Shown one piece after another: positions 1 through 11,013 of a stretch of 64,000 nt of DNA. This stretch comes from Whitmania pigra (taxonomy: Eukaryota; Annelida; Clitellata; Hirudinida; Haemopidae), in the NCBI GenBank assembly GCA_021613335.1, contig JAJTWR010000329.1:1961001-2025000 (forward strand). Direction: 5' to 3'. The notes under the pieces are model-generated. The model saw only the letters and a program-made list of their open reading frames with translations. It was not told where the DNA came from and did no database searches. How positions within the stretch are numbered: the first letter of the stretch is position 1; each line of letters starts with the position of its first letter. Position numbers and translations under genes: made by a program.

Positions 1-1392
1 GAGTCCTCGTGGCTTTCACCCAGATCGACTTTTCGATGTTCTTGGATGATGTCGTCCATCATGCAAACATATTCGGGGATGTTTCGAAGTAGACTGTTGG
101 CGACAGACTTTATCAGTTCGACCATTCCGTTCTCATGTCTGGAGTCGAACACGAACACATTCATAACGTAGCACTGATTGAGTTTACAGAAAGCCGAAAC
201 CACGCAACTCTTTCCAGTTCCCTCCAGACCGCTGAACCAACAGATGCACTTGTTGGATGTGAACAGCCACTCTTCGATTTTGGCCAACAACCAAGTCCTC
301 GTACCGTCGTGCATGAAATGGGAGCTGATTTGGTCGAAGGAGCAACTCGGGTTCACAGAAAAGAGGCCGGTTTCGTGAAATTTTTTTTTCGAGAGGAGTC
401 TGTACTGAGCTGTGAAAACAAGGAGACTCGGGTTTATTTCTGGTTCAAAAACGAGTTCACTCAGTAGATTCACGATGCGCAAGACTATTTCCTTTATTTG
501 CCGTGGAAAGTTTTCTCGCTTGTAATCGGAAGTATCTGTCGGTTGTTGCAGTCCAAGATGTGCAGTCATCTTCTTCAGATCCAGCAGAGCCAAGAAATCA
601 ATGGTGTTCTGTTGCTGTTCTTCTTCGGGCGTCGGCTCTGGAGGTTTCTGTTGATCAAAAGCCCGAGAAATGAAGGTTTTCGGATCTAACTTTTGCTCAA
701 TTTCGAGAAACGGTGCCTCCAACTCGTCCAGTCTGCTCTCGGCAAATTCCATGAGTCTGATAAGCTCTTCCGTTTTGCTATCGGGCCCACCGTAAGAAGA
801 CCTGTCGAAGAAACCATATTCCAGACAAAAGACCTTGAGATCAATCAGGGGTCTGACCGACTGAAAGTTCGACGAAAGAGCTCTCGTGAGCAGTGATTCC
901 AACTTCCTGATGTAAACTGGACTCGTGCACTGGGTCATCTGAACCTTTAAGCTGAGGTCCAAGACGCAGAATATTTTTATTATAATTATGATGTCCGCAA
1001 AGTAGAGCAACTCTGCCTTGTCGAACGGAGCCAAAGCAGAATCGATTCCGTCAGCGCCGTAGTTGGTCGCTCCGTCACCTGACGCATCCGTGATGCCAGA
1101 GTTGTTTCTCTCCGGCGATTGCTTTCTGCTCTTTTTCTTCTTAATGTGGATACCGACGGCACTCAATTTCTCGTCCACGGCATCGTACAGGTAATCGGCC
1201 ATCTGGCGGCGAAATTCCAACGCCTTAAGCCTTAGGCGGGAATTTGATTTAACGAAATTCGCTTACCTGAATCGCTTTCTTCAACTGCCCAAACCAAGGT
1301 ACGACTGTTTCGCACTCATCGAGAAGTTTCATGAGATTCAGGCAGACGATATCGAGGTTCGTCTTGATATCAACTTGAAGGTCTGATTCCAT
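1..1392 (-). CDS. STAND/NACHT-like P-loop NTPase, 5' part (runs off the left edge)
   Basis: Two exons are visible. Exon 1 is 1267-1392 and starts at the ATG at 1392. Exon 2 is 1223 down to base 1 and stays open to the window edge. The 43-nt intron between them has GTAAGC/AAG ends and keeps phase 0. The first ~370 residues are a mostly helical, charged region with a Lys-rich patch and a Glu/Gln-rich stretch that I do not recognise. Near residue 380 comes a motif of the type G-T-R-x-W-L-L-x-x-I-x-x-W-L, followed by the Walker A motif GLEGTGKS. That order is typical of STAND/NACHT ATPases. Later Walker B and repeat regions lie outside the window, so the family and role (signalling scaffold or immune-type NTPase) are inferred from the P-loop only. 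Confidence 0.55.
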
Positions 1393-1665
1393 TTTTTAGC
1401 GGATTTATAAAAAAAAACAAAAACAAATAAAATACTTATTCCGTAATTCTTCAACTAATGCCGTTCGTAATAGCTACTACGTCATAAACTCGGAAAAACG
1501 AAACAGGGACCCAAAAATCACGTAACACGGGATCCATAAAAATTAAATAGGCGCCTGTAAAAACCTAAAAAAAAAAACCGAAAACTGCGTTTGAAATGAA
1601 CTATAAACAAGCAAAGGAAATAAATTTTTCTGGAAGTTTAAAAAGCAATCAGTCATCAAAAAATG
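1393..1665. other. Short intergenic gap
   Basis: AT-rich spacer between the start of the P-loop NTPase gene and the stop of XPO5. Both genes are on the minus strand, so it must hold the NTPase promoter and the XPO5 3' end. No distinct element is seen. Confidence 0.4.
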
Positions 1666-4600
1666 TCAATTATCAGGCATGAATAAGGAGCACAATCCGA
1701 GGTCCTTGATGTCATCTTGGAGCATGAGTTCTTTCTGCTTTTGTCGGAAGAGCTTGAAAGGTGCAAGATTCTTTATGTGGACTGGATTTTTATAGCGTTG
1801 TCCAATGTTTTTCTGCAATTTCAATAAAAAATCTCAATAATTGAAGTTGGTTATTAATTTGACTTAGGTCATAAAATTGTGGCAATAAGAAAGGCTTTCA
1901 CTCACCTCGATGGCACTTTCCACTAGCGATTTGAAAAATTCGCGTTTCTTCTTCTCAAAGTTCCTGGCTTGAGAATTTGCATTTAAAAAGCGAGCATTGA
2001 ACGTCTGCAAGCAAAAACATGAGCAATTTGTAAAGTTTCACTTGAGAAAGCAATTTTTAAAACCAAACATTATTGAAACTGACATCCAAACTTTCTTCCG
2101 TGCAGCCTGGAATATTCAACATTATTTCCCTAATTGCTGGAAAATGAGGAATCTGCAAATTAAATTAAGTAATTAAAAAGGTAAAAAAAAATAAAATATA
2201 AATTAAATAATTATTCTAATAATAATCATCAAGCAATTAATTAATGATGAATGCTAAATCATTCAATTAAGAATCCCACAAAGAACTCACGAGCAGCTCA
2301 TAGGTTTGAACGAGTGCGTTGATGATGATGAAGAGCACTGTGTCGTGTTGTCCGTGAATGTTCAGTCCGAAGAGGAGCGATCGGAAAAAGTCCGACGCAT
2401 ACTCTGCAGTCACCTTCTGGAAAGCTACCAACTAAAGGCAACAACATTGTTATTACGCAATGTATATTTATTGTTATGACATCATAATATATATTTATTG
2501 TTATGACATAACATATATTCATAGTACATTTCAGGCACAAGTTTCCTGCATCATTTTGAATTAAGCATTAACATTAAAATGGTGAGTGTATGAGACCATG
2601 TTATTTTAAAAGCTCAATACATTGTAAGTGCATATTGTAAGTTAAAGACTGATTAAAGGCCACACCTGTTTGAGAATCGGGTAGCACCAAATGACAGTCT
2701 TGGCACAAATCGGAGTATCTTCCCAGGATAAAGAAATGAAAATAAGGAAAACTAACGGGGGATAAACATCCTGAAATAAACAATGGCACGGTGATGGTGT
2801 TAACAACGATAAACAAAATATTATAAAAGCAATTGAAGGAAGCAGATAATAAAAACGTAAGTAAGAATCATCAACATCAGTAATTATGAACCTGGTTCAA
2901 GCAAAAATAAAGCATTAATTGGTTGAATTAGATATGGAAACCAACATCATGTTGAAGGATGAGTTGACCCAATTCCCCCAGCACTTCCTCTTTTCCTCTC
3001 CTGATGCTGCCGAGTCCCACGGCATCACCGTCGTCCATCGCGACATCGTCCGAGGCTTCCATGCCGTTCGACAACTGCTGCTGCTGTTGTTGTTGTTGTT
3101 GCTGTTGTTGTGCCGACTTCTTGTCCCTGAGAAGGCAGTCTGAAGGCAAAGATCAGTTGAATTTGTAACCGTTGAAAATATCAATCACAACAAAACTTTT
3201 CCATCACGATGTCGAGTACGGACCCAAGAACTCAAAGTATTCCCTCGTCAGTGACTTGAGAAGTTGCTCCTCGAGTAATTCTTGACCTTCTTGTGAATCT
3301 GAGCAATCTTGAGGTGCATCCTGGCTGAAATGAGGACAACAAAATATTAATTCTGCAATTCAAAATAATTTCTGCAAGAATATTCATTACTTCTCATTTC
3401 GCTTGCTGTTCATGATTTGCCACTTTGATGTGAAATACTGCAAGAAGAAATAACCATCATCAACAACATTTGACTTTATTTTGGCATAAACTGATTAATT
3501 AACTAAGATTAATTAATGATGTTAACAAAAAGATACCTGATAAAAGAAGGGAGATATGGCCTTTACAATGACTAGCAACACCGTTGAGTAAAACTCCTTT
3601 GGACAGTGCAACACTAAAGGCTTCAAAAATGTGTCTGCAAGTTGTAAAATGTAAAATGTGAGGTGGAAATGTAATTATTAATGTGAAATGTGAGGTGGAA
3701 ATGTAATTATTAATGTAACAATGTCAATTAAAGCAACGAAAGTGCTGAGAAACCGACGTAATAATTGTTTGATTTTGTACTCCGATTGGACAAAAACGTT
3801 CGCAAGGACGGAGTCGAGGACGACGTTCGCGAGGTTCGGAAACGAGTAGAATTCCTGACTGAGGTGCTTGCAACAACTTCCCAAAATGTTGTAACTGAAG
3901 GTGAACAAGCTTCGTTATTTGTCTCAGTCATGATGCATTTTAATAAAAGTTATGGTGTTTAATTTCGCATTAATTAAGTAATTAATGTAAATTATGTTAT
4001 TATTAAACCTAGCCACACCCACCTGGTTTCTCTTAACGTGTTCAGGAATGCCTGCATCCTCTCAATGGGATCCTTCGTTGTTGCAACGGAACCATCAGAA
4101 TGACTTACCGGGGATTTCGCAATTCCTACGAATCGTATTTAATCTATTACTTTGTTATTCACTTACATAATGAATACATTACTCATAATTCGAATTTAAA
4201 TTATTTACAAATTATTAAATAAATAAATAAAATGGCATGACAGATGGCTTAGCGTTCGCAACCCAGCTCACACCTCGAAGAAGCAGGGATGCAACGCTAT
4301 ACAAATGGTGGTGCCTCTGAAGCTATACACATAGTTATTACATATAAATTATTATTATTATTAATGATGTAGAAATAGTATTGGACTCCATAAATCTTTA
4401 TATAAGTAGATTGAAATATATTAATAATTTAAAATATAATTAAAACGGTTCCAAAAGTCGCATCAATTTCCACCTAAAATTGCAGACTTTTCACTTCCAG
4501 TCAACTGAGAAACAAGCACAAAGTCTGGGTAAATCTTCCGGTGTTTGTCTGGGGTCAGGAACTCGTGGTAACTCCTGTTTGAAAATACAAGCGGTATTTT

Positions 4601-7600
4601 TTTAGCTTAAATTTTACTTGATATTTATGTTATCATCATCATCATCACTGCAGTCACTAATATAAAATTGTTAAATATGTGAATATTGTAGGTAATAATT
4701 TATAAATGATAATTAATGATTAAATTATGATGACAATTAATACAGATGAAATTAAACATTAGATCAACACAAAGGAAATAATACTTGACAATTGCGAAGA
4801 CATTATTGAGCAGCGGAAGAACAATTTCAGTCGCCGGACTCCTGTAGATGGGACTCGAATCGGACGAATAACCTTCGATGAAGCCACCTGCACGGGCCTC
4901 CTTCGTTGCAAGACATTCGTTTTTTTATTATTTAACGATTTTAATTGTTTTTAACAGGTCATAAATTATTAAATCGGATAAAAATAAATGAAAATAAAAT
5001 GATTAAATCAAATAAAATTAATTGGAAATATCAAGTAACCTCGACATTCGACGGCCAAGAGCTTCTTTTCAAGACGGCTGTGATGAAGGAGAGGCAGTAC
5101 TGGATCTGAAAGTTAAATAATAAAATTATTGATTATCAAGATGATTAAATAATAAAGCGATTAAACAATAAGATGACTAAATAGCAAAGCGATTAATAAA
5201 TTTAATCAACAACAAACTGCAATACAAATCGAAACCTGAGATCTGTTGATTCCGCAAACATCCTGCGAACTCGGTTCGACTGGAGGCCTCGTCATTCCGA
5301 TGAAGTCCATCAACTTGTCAGACGACCACAAAGTCCTTGAGTGATTGATTGGTCAATCGATCCGATTAATTAGGTCAGGTTAAATTAAGCAGGTCAAAGT
5401 CATCTTAATGATCTTACTCGGTCAAAGAATTGGAAAGCCAGTAAGTGGAAACTGGTTCGATGATTTCCCTCAGGAAGTTAGCTTGTTCGTTGTAATTCTT
5501 CACTTGATTGCTGTCAATTTTTAACAATTTTTCAGATAAACAAAGCCAACTAAAATATTATCTTTTAAAAAAATGTTTAAAAGTTATGCCGGATGGATGA
5601 ACAGATGGATAGAACATGCATTGGTATAATTATGTATTATTAGTATAATAATTTATTTATATCACAGAAACTTCATAATTCCATACTGGATGAGGATGAG
5701 AGCTTCATAGCAGGTGGATTTCTCCATCTGAGAAAGTGCTTCTGGATCGGTGGATAGCTTCTTGATGTGGTTGTAAAGGTAGCTGAAGCCTGGCTGTGTG
5801 AGTGCGTAATTTAATTTAATTTTAATTCACAGAGTATGCTTAAATTTGTTTTACATTCCGGTCTTGCAGCAATAATTAGTTAAGTCAACAATTAACAATT
5901 TCATGTGCCATTTAGATAAAATAATTGTCTTTTTTAATATAACAAAACTTGTCCACTTCAACCTTAATTCCTTATTAAAAATAATATTAATTTATAAGCC
6001 ACCATAATCTTGCTTATGGCAATGGTAACAGGTATTAAAGCACTAAAAATAGCGTGAAGATAACTTTAGTGCTTTCATTAATTACTGATAAATTAAGTTT
6101 TATAAAAGTTTCATCAATTGCTTAAAAATTAGGTATCATTATTACTTCCATTAATTACTGGTAAATTAGGTTTTATTAATTTAACTAATACAAGTATCGT
6201 AACACAAAGACAAACCAGCAAAACATCAGGATACATCTTGCAGATCTTGATGAGGATTGAGCAGGCATGCCTTCTCACATTCTTAACCACTTTGCTCCTC
6301 GTAGATTTTGTTTGACCGGGCATGTTGAACAGGATGCATGCAAACAACTGAAGAAAGTTAACCGTTAATTGTTAGCTTGTCAACTCAATTGAATAAATTA
6401 AAATCAAATTATCATCATCATTATTATTATTACTATTATTATTATAAGTATTACTATTATTATATTTAGCTGAATATATTACGAGGTTCAATCCAACCTT
6501 GTCGAGAACTTTTGGCAAAATGCTGGTGTCCTGAGCAATAATGGAAAAGAATGCAGAAACCACTGACAGAATGTGAGAGCAGAGCGTGGGATCCTAAAAG
6601 AAAAGAATCCGGCGGATGATTATGATTTTGAATTTTAAAACAGTCCCGTGGAAATCCAGAGCCACGATGGAGGACTTTAAAAATTTTTGGATGTGGTTTT
6701 TTTGGACTGTTTGTTCCGGAAAAAAATAATAACAATAATGCTAATAACAGTTAGAATAATAATTAATAATACTAATAATAATAGCTGAACTTACGGGGGT
6801 GTGGAAGTCGAGGATTTGTTTGTAGAGGGTAATGGTCGACAGGACCAACTTCTCGTTCAAGCTTTTAAAGTCCACCTTCTCCAGTACCGCCTCCAAACAA
6901 GATGCCATTGCCTCCCACTCCAGGTAAAGAAGGGAAAGAGTCGTTCCTCCATCTAATCCTGACAAGGGTTTGAGTTGATAAATATGTTTAGCAAACAAAC
7001 GAAAATGGGTAACTTTTTGTTTGACATGAAAGCCAAAACATAACAATGTGTGGTCTCACCAGAGGCAAATGACTTGTTGAGAGTGTGAGTGAGTCTGGCC
7101 GTGATGAGTTCAAAGGCGACTTCGGGATACAAGCCGGAAGCGACTCGCACGACGTCGCAAACCTCGGCCTTGTACTCTTCGATGAACAAATAATTGTTTA
7201 AAACATTGTGCAAATAATTGTTTAAGACTTTGTGCAAATAATTGTTTAAGACTTTGTGCAAATAATTTTTTAATATTTCTTAGAGCAGACCTGCTGACTT
7301 CAACAAAAACTAAAACAATGCACAGCACCCTAAATAATTTATTGCAATTTATTTCATAGCAGGATATTTTTAAGCAAGAAAAAAAGAAATGATGGAGAGT
7401 AGTCAATTTACAAAATAATGTTTTAAGTAAAATGACTGAAGAAACCATGGCAACAGCAACATACTCCTCTGAAAATTTGCAAATTCTTCTTCGCAATCAA
7501 AATCAAATCGAGCGTAAGTGCACTTGATGTGGTTGTCCTGAGACAAGTTTCCTACCTTCAACGACAAAAACGATCACTAAAAGCGACAAGATAATTTCAT

Positions 7601-10220
7601 AAATTAGCAATTATTAAGAGATAACTTCATTATTTTATCAGGGTTAAATAATGGTAACACAGGATGAAAAAGATATTCATAACATACTTTTATGGTCATC
7701 TCAGAAGAAGATGCCAAGAACTGAGAGAAGTAGATTTTAATGACTTCAAGACTCGAAACCCTTTCACACTTCAACAGGGACAACCACAGTGGCATGCAGT
7801 AAATGGAAATAGCCTAGGAAATGTTGTTTATTTATTAATTAATTAACCTAGAAACTGTTATTGTTTATCTATTAATTAAATAACCAAGGAAATGATTATT
7901 CATTAATTAACAGAGGCCCCTAACTGCTTAGAGATGTGTGACAATTAAATATTCACTTTTTAATTAAAATTTATCTGTAAAAACTGATAAAACATTGAGA
8001 GAACACAAATACCAGCTGAGCAAGCAACGAACCTGGCTTGGATGGATTGTAAAAGAAAACACGAGTCCGATGTACTTATCAAAATTGGCCGGCAATTTAC
8101 TGCTCGAGGAATAACTCTTTAAAAAATTGAAATTACTTAAAAACACAGTAGAAGTTATTTGATATAAAATGCAATGATATAACAATCACTATTATACATT
8201 TGGCATGCCATTAAAAAAAAATTACACCTTAATAACAACATAATTTAAATGATGATTGTAGTGGATAAATGTCAGTCATAATCAAGCGCGACCAACCAGA
8301 ATTGAACAAATCTGTGACCCTAGAACAACCAAAAGCTGACACAACTTCTTGAAGAACGTGAACCCTTGCTGTGTGCTGCAGTTCTTGTCAGTTATTCTTC
8401 AAAAAAGCAAAAATACTCATTAGAAAACATGGATGCTCAGAAACATAAACACATCCAAACATCACCAACATTGCAACTTGTTCCAGCTTATTCAAGGCTT
8501 CCAGGGAGAAGAATATGTCTATAAGTGGAACTCTTTCTTCAATCTTGCCCTGGGAAATGAGTATAATTCATCATGTTAATGATGATAAAAACAACAACAA
8601 TAATAGTATAATAATAATAAATAATAATAATGATGAAAACAGTAATAATAATAGATAATTGTAATAATGGTAATATTGTGTCAAATTCACGTGAGTTAAT
8701 AATTAATTTTCCAACACAAAATAAGCCTAATTTGTAGCGATTAAATTACAAATTTTGGAGACAAATCTTAGACACAAGATAAACAGATTAGCAACATCCA
8801 TCATCATCATCATCATCATCTCTTACACAGTCACCATGACTCACCTTCTTACTGGCAATCTCGAGCAAGCAGTCAACTGCAGCCATGTTGAGTTGAGTTT
8901 CTTGTAACATGTCCAAAAGAAGAAAAATAAGACTCCCATTGCTGGTGGTCAACAAGCCGATGCAAAGGTTGTCCATGAACGAACACATGACCTCGCACGT
9001 GACACTCATCACCCTTGCATAACCTGGTTCGCCCTTAACAATAACGGAGAAGATGTAAATTTAGCATCTTGTGCGCAATGAATAAATCAGTAAACTAACT
9101 CTTTGGGTTTTAAAGGCTTCATAGTTTGATGAAAGCGTTGAGCAGAAGAAGTTGAATAATTTCTGAATGATGGCGATAAGCCCTTGCGAGATTTCCTTCC
9201 GTCTCTGAGGAGGGGTCGTCTGAAATATCAGAACGTCTTCCACGAGCCTCAAGAAAATCATGAGAACTATTTCCGTCTGAGTCATCTGCAGTCATCGATC
9301 GATCAATTAGTTAGTGGATTATTAAACATAACTTCCTATCATTTCACAAATATTCAATCTAACAATAATAACAAATATGGTTCAAGGAAGCAGTGAGTAA
9401 GCAAATTTTTTTTTAATTTACCCCTTGAATGCTGATGTCATCCAATTCTTTGATCATGGACATCCACTGTTGTGGCCATTCTCTCTTAGCGATCTCAACT
9501 ACAATCCTTGACAATGCATCCTTGATGTGTCCGTGCTCCGAAGATATCCCTAATGTTCCCTTGAAAAAAAAACAAAAGAATGAATCACTTTGAAATAAAG
9601 ATTATTAATGTTGAATAATATTAATATTTTACTCACAGAGCTGATGAGTGACAAGGTATTTGTTTTAATGAATTCCTTTTTTTCTAGTGGCATGTCATTC
9701 CACTTGAATCTGCCAAAATATAACATTATAAATCCAACCAATCTTCAGTCATTGCAACATTATTGTTGATTTACTTGACAGTATGTTCTAAAAGTTGCAA
9801 TCCAAAATGTCTGACTATCTGGTCATTTCCAACTGTTGCCATGAAAACTCCACATTCTGCACAATCATCTGATCTTTCTTTGAAATCTTCACAATACTAT
9901 TTAAAGAAACAGTTGCTTTATTTAGGTTTACATAACTCATTTCTCTTCGTCGTGTCAATAAATGTATCAAATTAACAGACAAAAGCTCAATGAAACTTTT
10001 AATTGTCCATGAATGAGATTTTCTTGATTTTCAATTCTATTAACGTTAAATTTTGTCTCACCCATGCAGTAGATCATCAACACTAATAAGTAAAATATGC
10101 CAATCAAGCACATGTCTAACTCACTTGGTACGCTGTCCTCCTCAGATTTGGGTCAGTGGAAGGGCTCATTATTAGATTCAAGGCATTTTGCAATTCCGTA
10201 ATTATTGCGGGACAACCCAT
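1666..10220 (-). CDS. XPO5: Exportin-5 (XPO5), about 25 exons
   Basis: A HEAT-repeat karyopherin that exports pre-miRNAs and other structured RNAs from the nucleus with RanGTP. Exons match human XPO5 in order from end to end. The first six are 10125-10220, 9775-9896, 9637-9709, 9422-9559, 9100-9285 and 8845-9033; all keep phase. They include the importin-beta N-terminal signature IVRHFGLQLLEH (residues ~60-71) and a TPPQRRKEI block. Later exons hold VRNVRRHACS-like sequence near 6270-6300 and a C-terminal VHIKNL motif near 1780. Stop is at 1666-1668. The start at 10220 puts the first exon in register with the human N-terminus. Between about 2945 and 3140 an exon carries a 12-Gln tract followed by an acidic stretch, where the vertebrate protein has only an acidic linker. 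Exon ends between 8.8 kb and 1.8 kb are approximate. Confidence 0.93.
3075..3110 (-). repeat. CAG/CAA repeat encoding 12 Gln within XPO5
   Basis: Twelve consecutive glutamine codons, CAG and CAA mixed, in the acidic linker exon of XPO5. The mixed codons make it a fairly stable coding repeat and not a pure CAG microsatellite. Confidence 0.85.
3655..3717. repeat. Two-copy tandem repeat (~32 bp) in an XPO5 intron
   Basis: A unit containing AAATGTGAGGTGGAAATG and ATTATTAATG occurs twice in direct order, just upstream (minus strand) of the acceptor of the exon near 3540-3635. Confidence 0.7.
7187..7270. repeat. 24-bp minisatellite at an XPO5 3' splice site
   Basis: The unit CAAATAATTGTTTAAGACTT plus TGTG starts at 7187, 7211 and 7235, with a partial copy at 7259. 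It sits directly upstream, in transcript sense, of the exon beginning near 7180. Confidence 0.85.
8800..8820. repeat. CAT/ATG trinucleotide microsatellite
   Basis: A short perfect run of CAT within an XPO5 intron. Many other XPO5 introns contain AAT, ATC or AAC runs (for example 4629-4650, 6415-6470 and 8580-8660). Confidence 0.7.
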
Positions 10221-11013
10221 TGTTTGCGCGAATGACATAAATAAAATGTGGATTTGATTGATAACTAAATGTTGACTTCGTTAGTATGTTTAGAAAAACC
10301 TAAAATCGAAAATATTTTAATTACTTTCGCTATAAACTAATCATTTTAACTTGTAATTTAAAAAATATATAAATTTTTTAATAAAATGTATTGATGTTTA
10401 AAAATGGCAAAGTTACAAAAGTTTGAAAATTCTTTTTTAGAAATTTTGAAAGAACCGCTTTTTCACCAAATTTTATCCTATAAATAAGGTGGGGAACAAT
10501 TGTTGGACAAATTTAAGTCCAAATCATCTCAGTTATGCAACGGACTATAATCAAATAAATAAATAAATAAATTGTTGGACAAACAAGCCCTTGCTCCTAC
10601 CCCTTAGAACTGGGAGCCGAGGGTACCAGCTCGGCTTGAAATAATTTGCTAGCTAGCCGCGGCTTTGCAGCCCATATGGCTTATGGCTTAGTAACCGGCT
10701 GACTTAGTAATCAGCTGGCTTAAATGGCTTGTAATAAAATATGCAACATGAAATAGTAAAAAGATGCGACTTCATCCTATCAGCAGAAATTTGAGTGGAA
10801 GCAGCATCACATCCAATGGCAGGAGCCTCATAAAGACTTGAAGTGTTGCGTGTAATTTATCAAATTACGAACAAATGACGATGCAAAACAAAATTACATT
10901 GTGAGATTCTATTAAACGTACATCAAATTTAGTATCTGAATTTTTAATTTTATCAACAATTTATTATCAAATTATTTCTCAAAATATTTGTTGGCCTTGG
11001 TGATTTTAGCAAA
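10221..11013. other. Intergenic region between XPO5 and the HECT gene
   Basis: No gene recognised. It holds the XPO5 promoter side, a SINE-tail fragment at 10510-10575, a moderately GC-rich patch at 10590-10740 with repeated GGCTTA words, and the short 3' flank of the HECT gene. Confidence 0.5.
10510..10575 (-). repeat. SINE 3'-tail fragment
   Basis: On the minus strand this reads ATTTGATTATAGTCCGTTGC followed by ATAACTGAGATGATTTGGACTT. It matches the copies near 14265-14328 and 47189-47233 almost base for base, with an ATTT-repeat end. No head is attached. The AGTCC and GGACT words flanking the core are inverted repeats, so the RNA could fold into a stem-loop. Confidence 0.75.

Noticed and set aside
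2919..3143. Plus-strand frame opposite the polyQ exon
   Set aside because: Poly-Leu shadow of the CAG/CAA repeat; the minus strand is XPO5.
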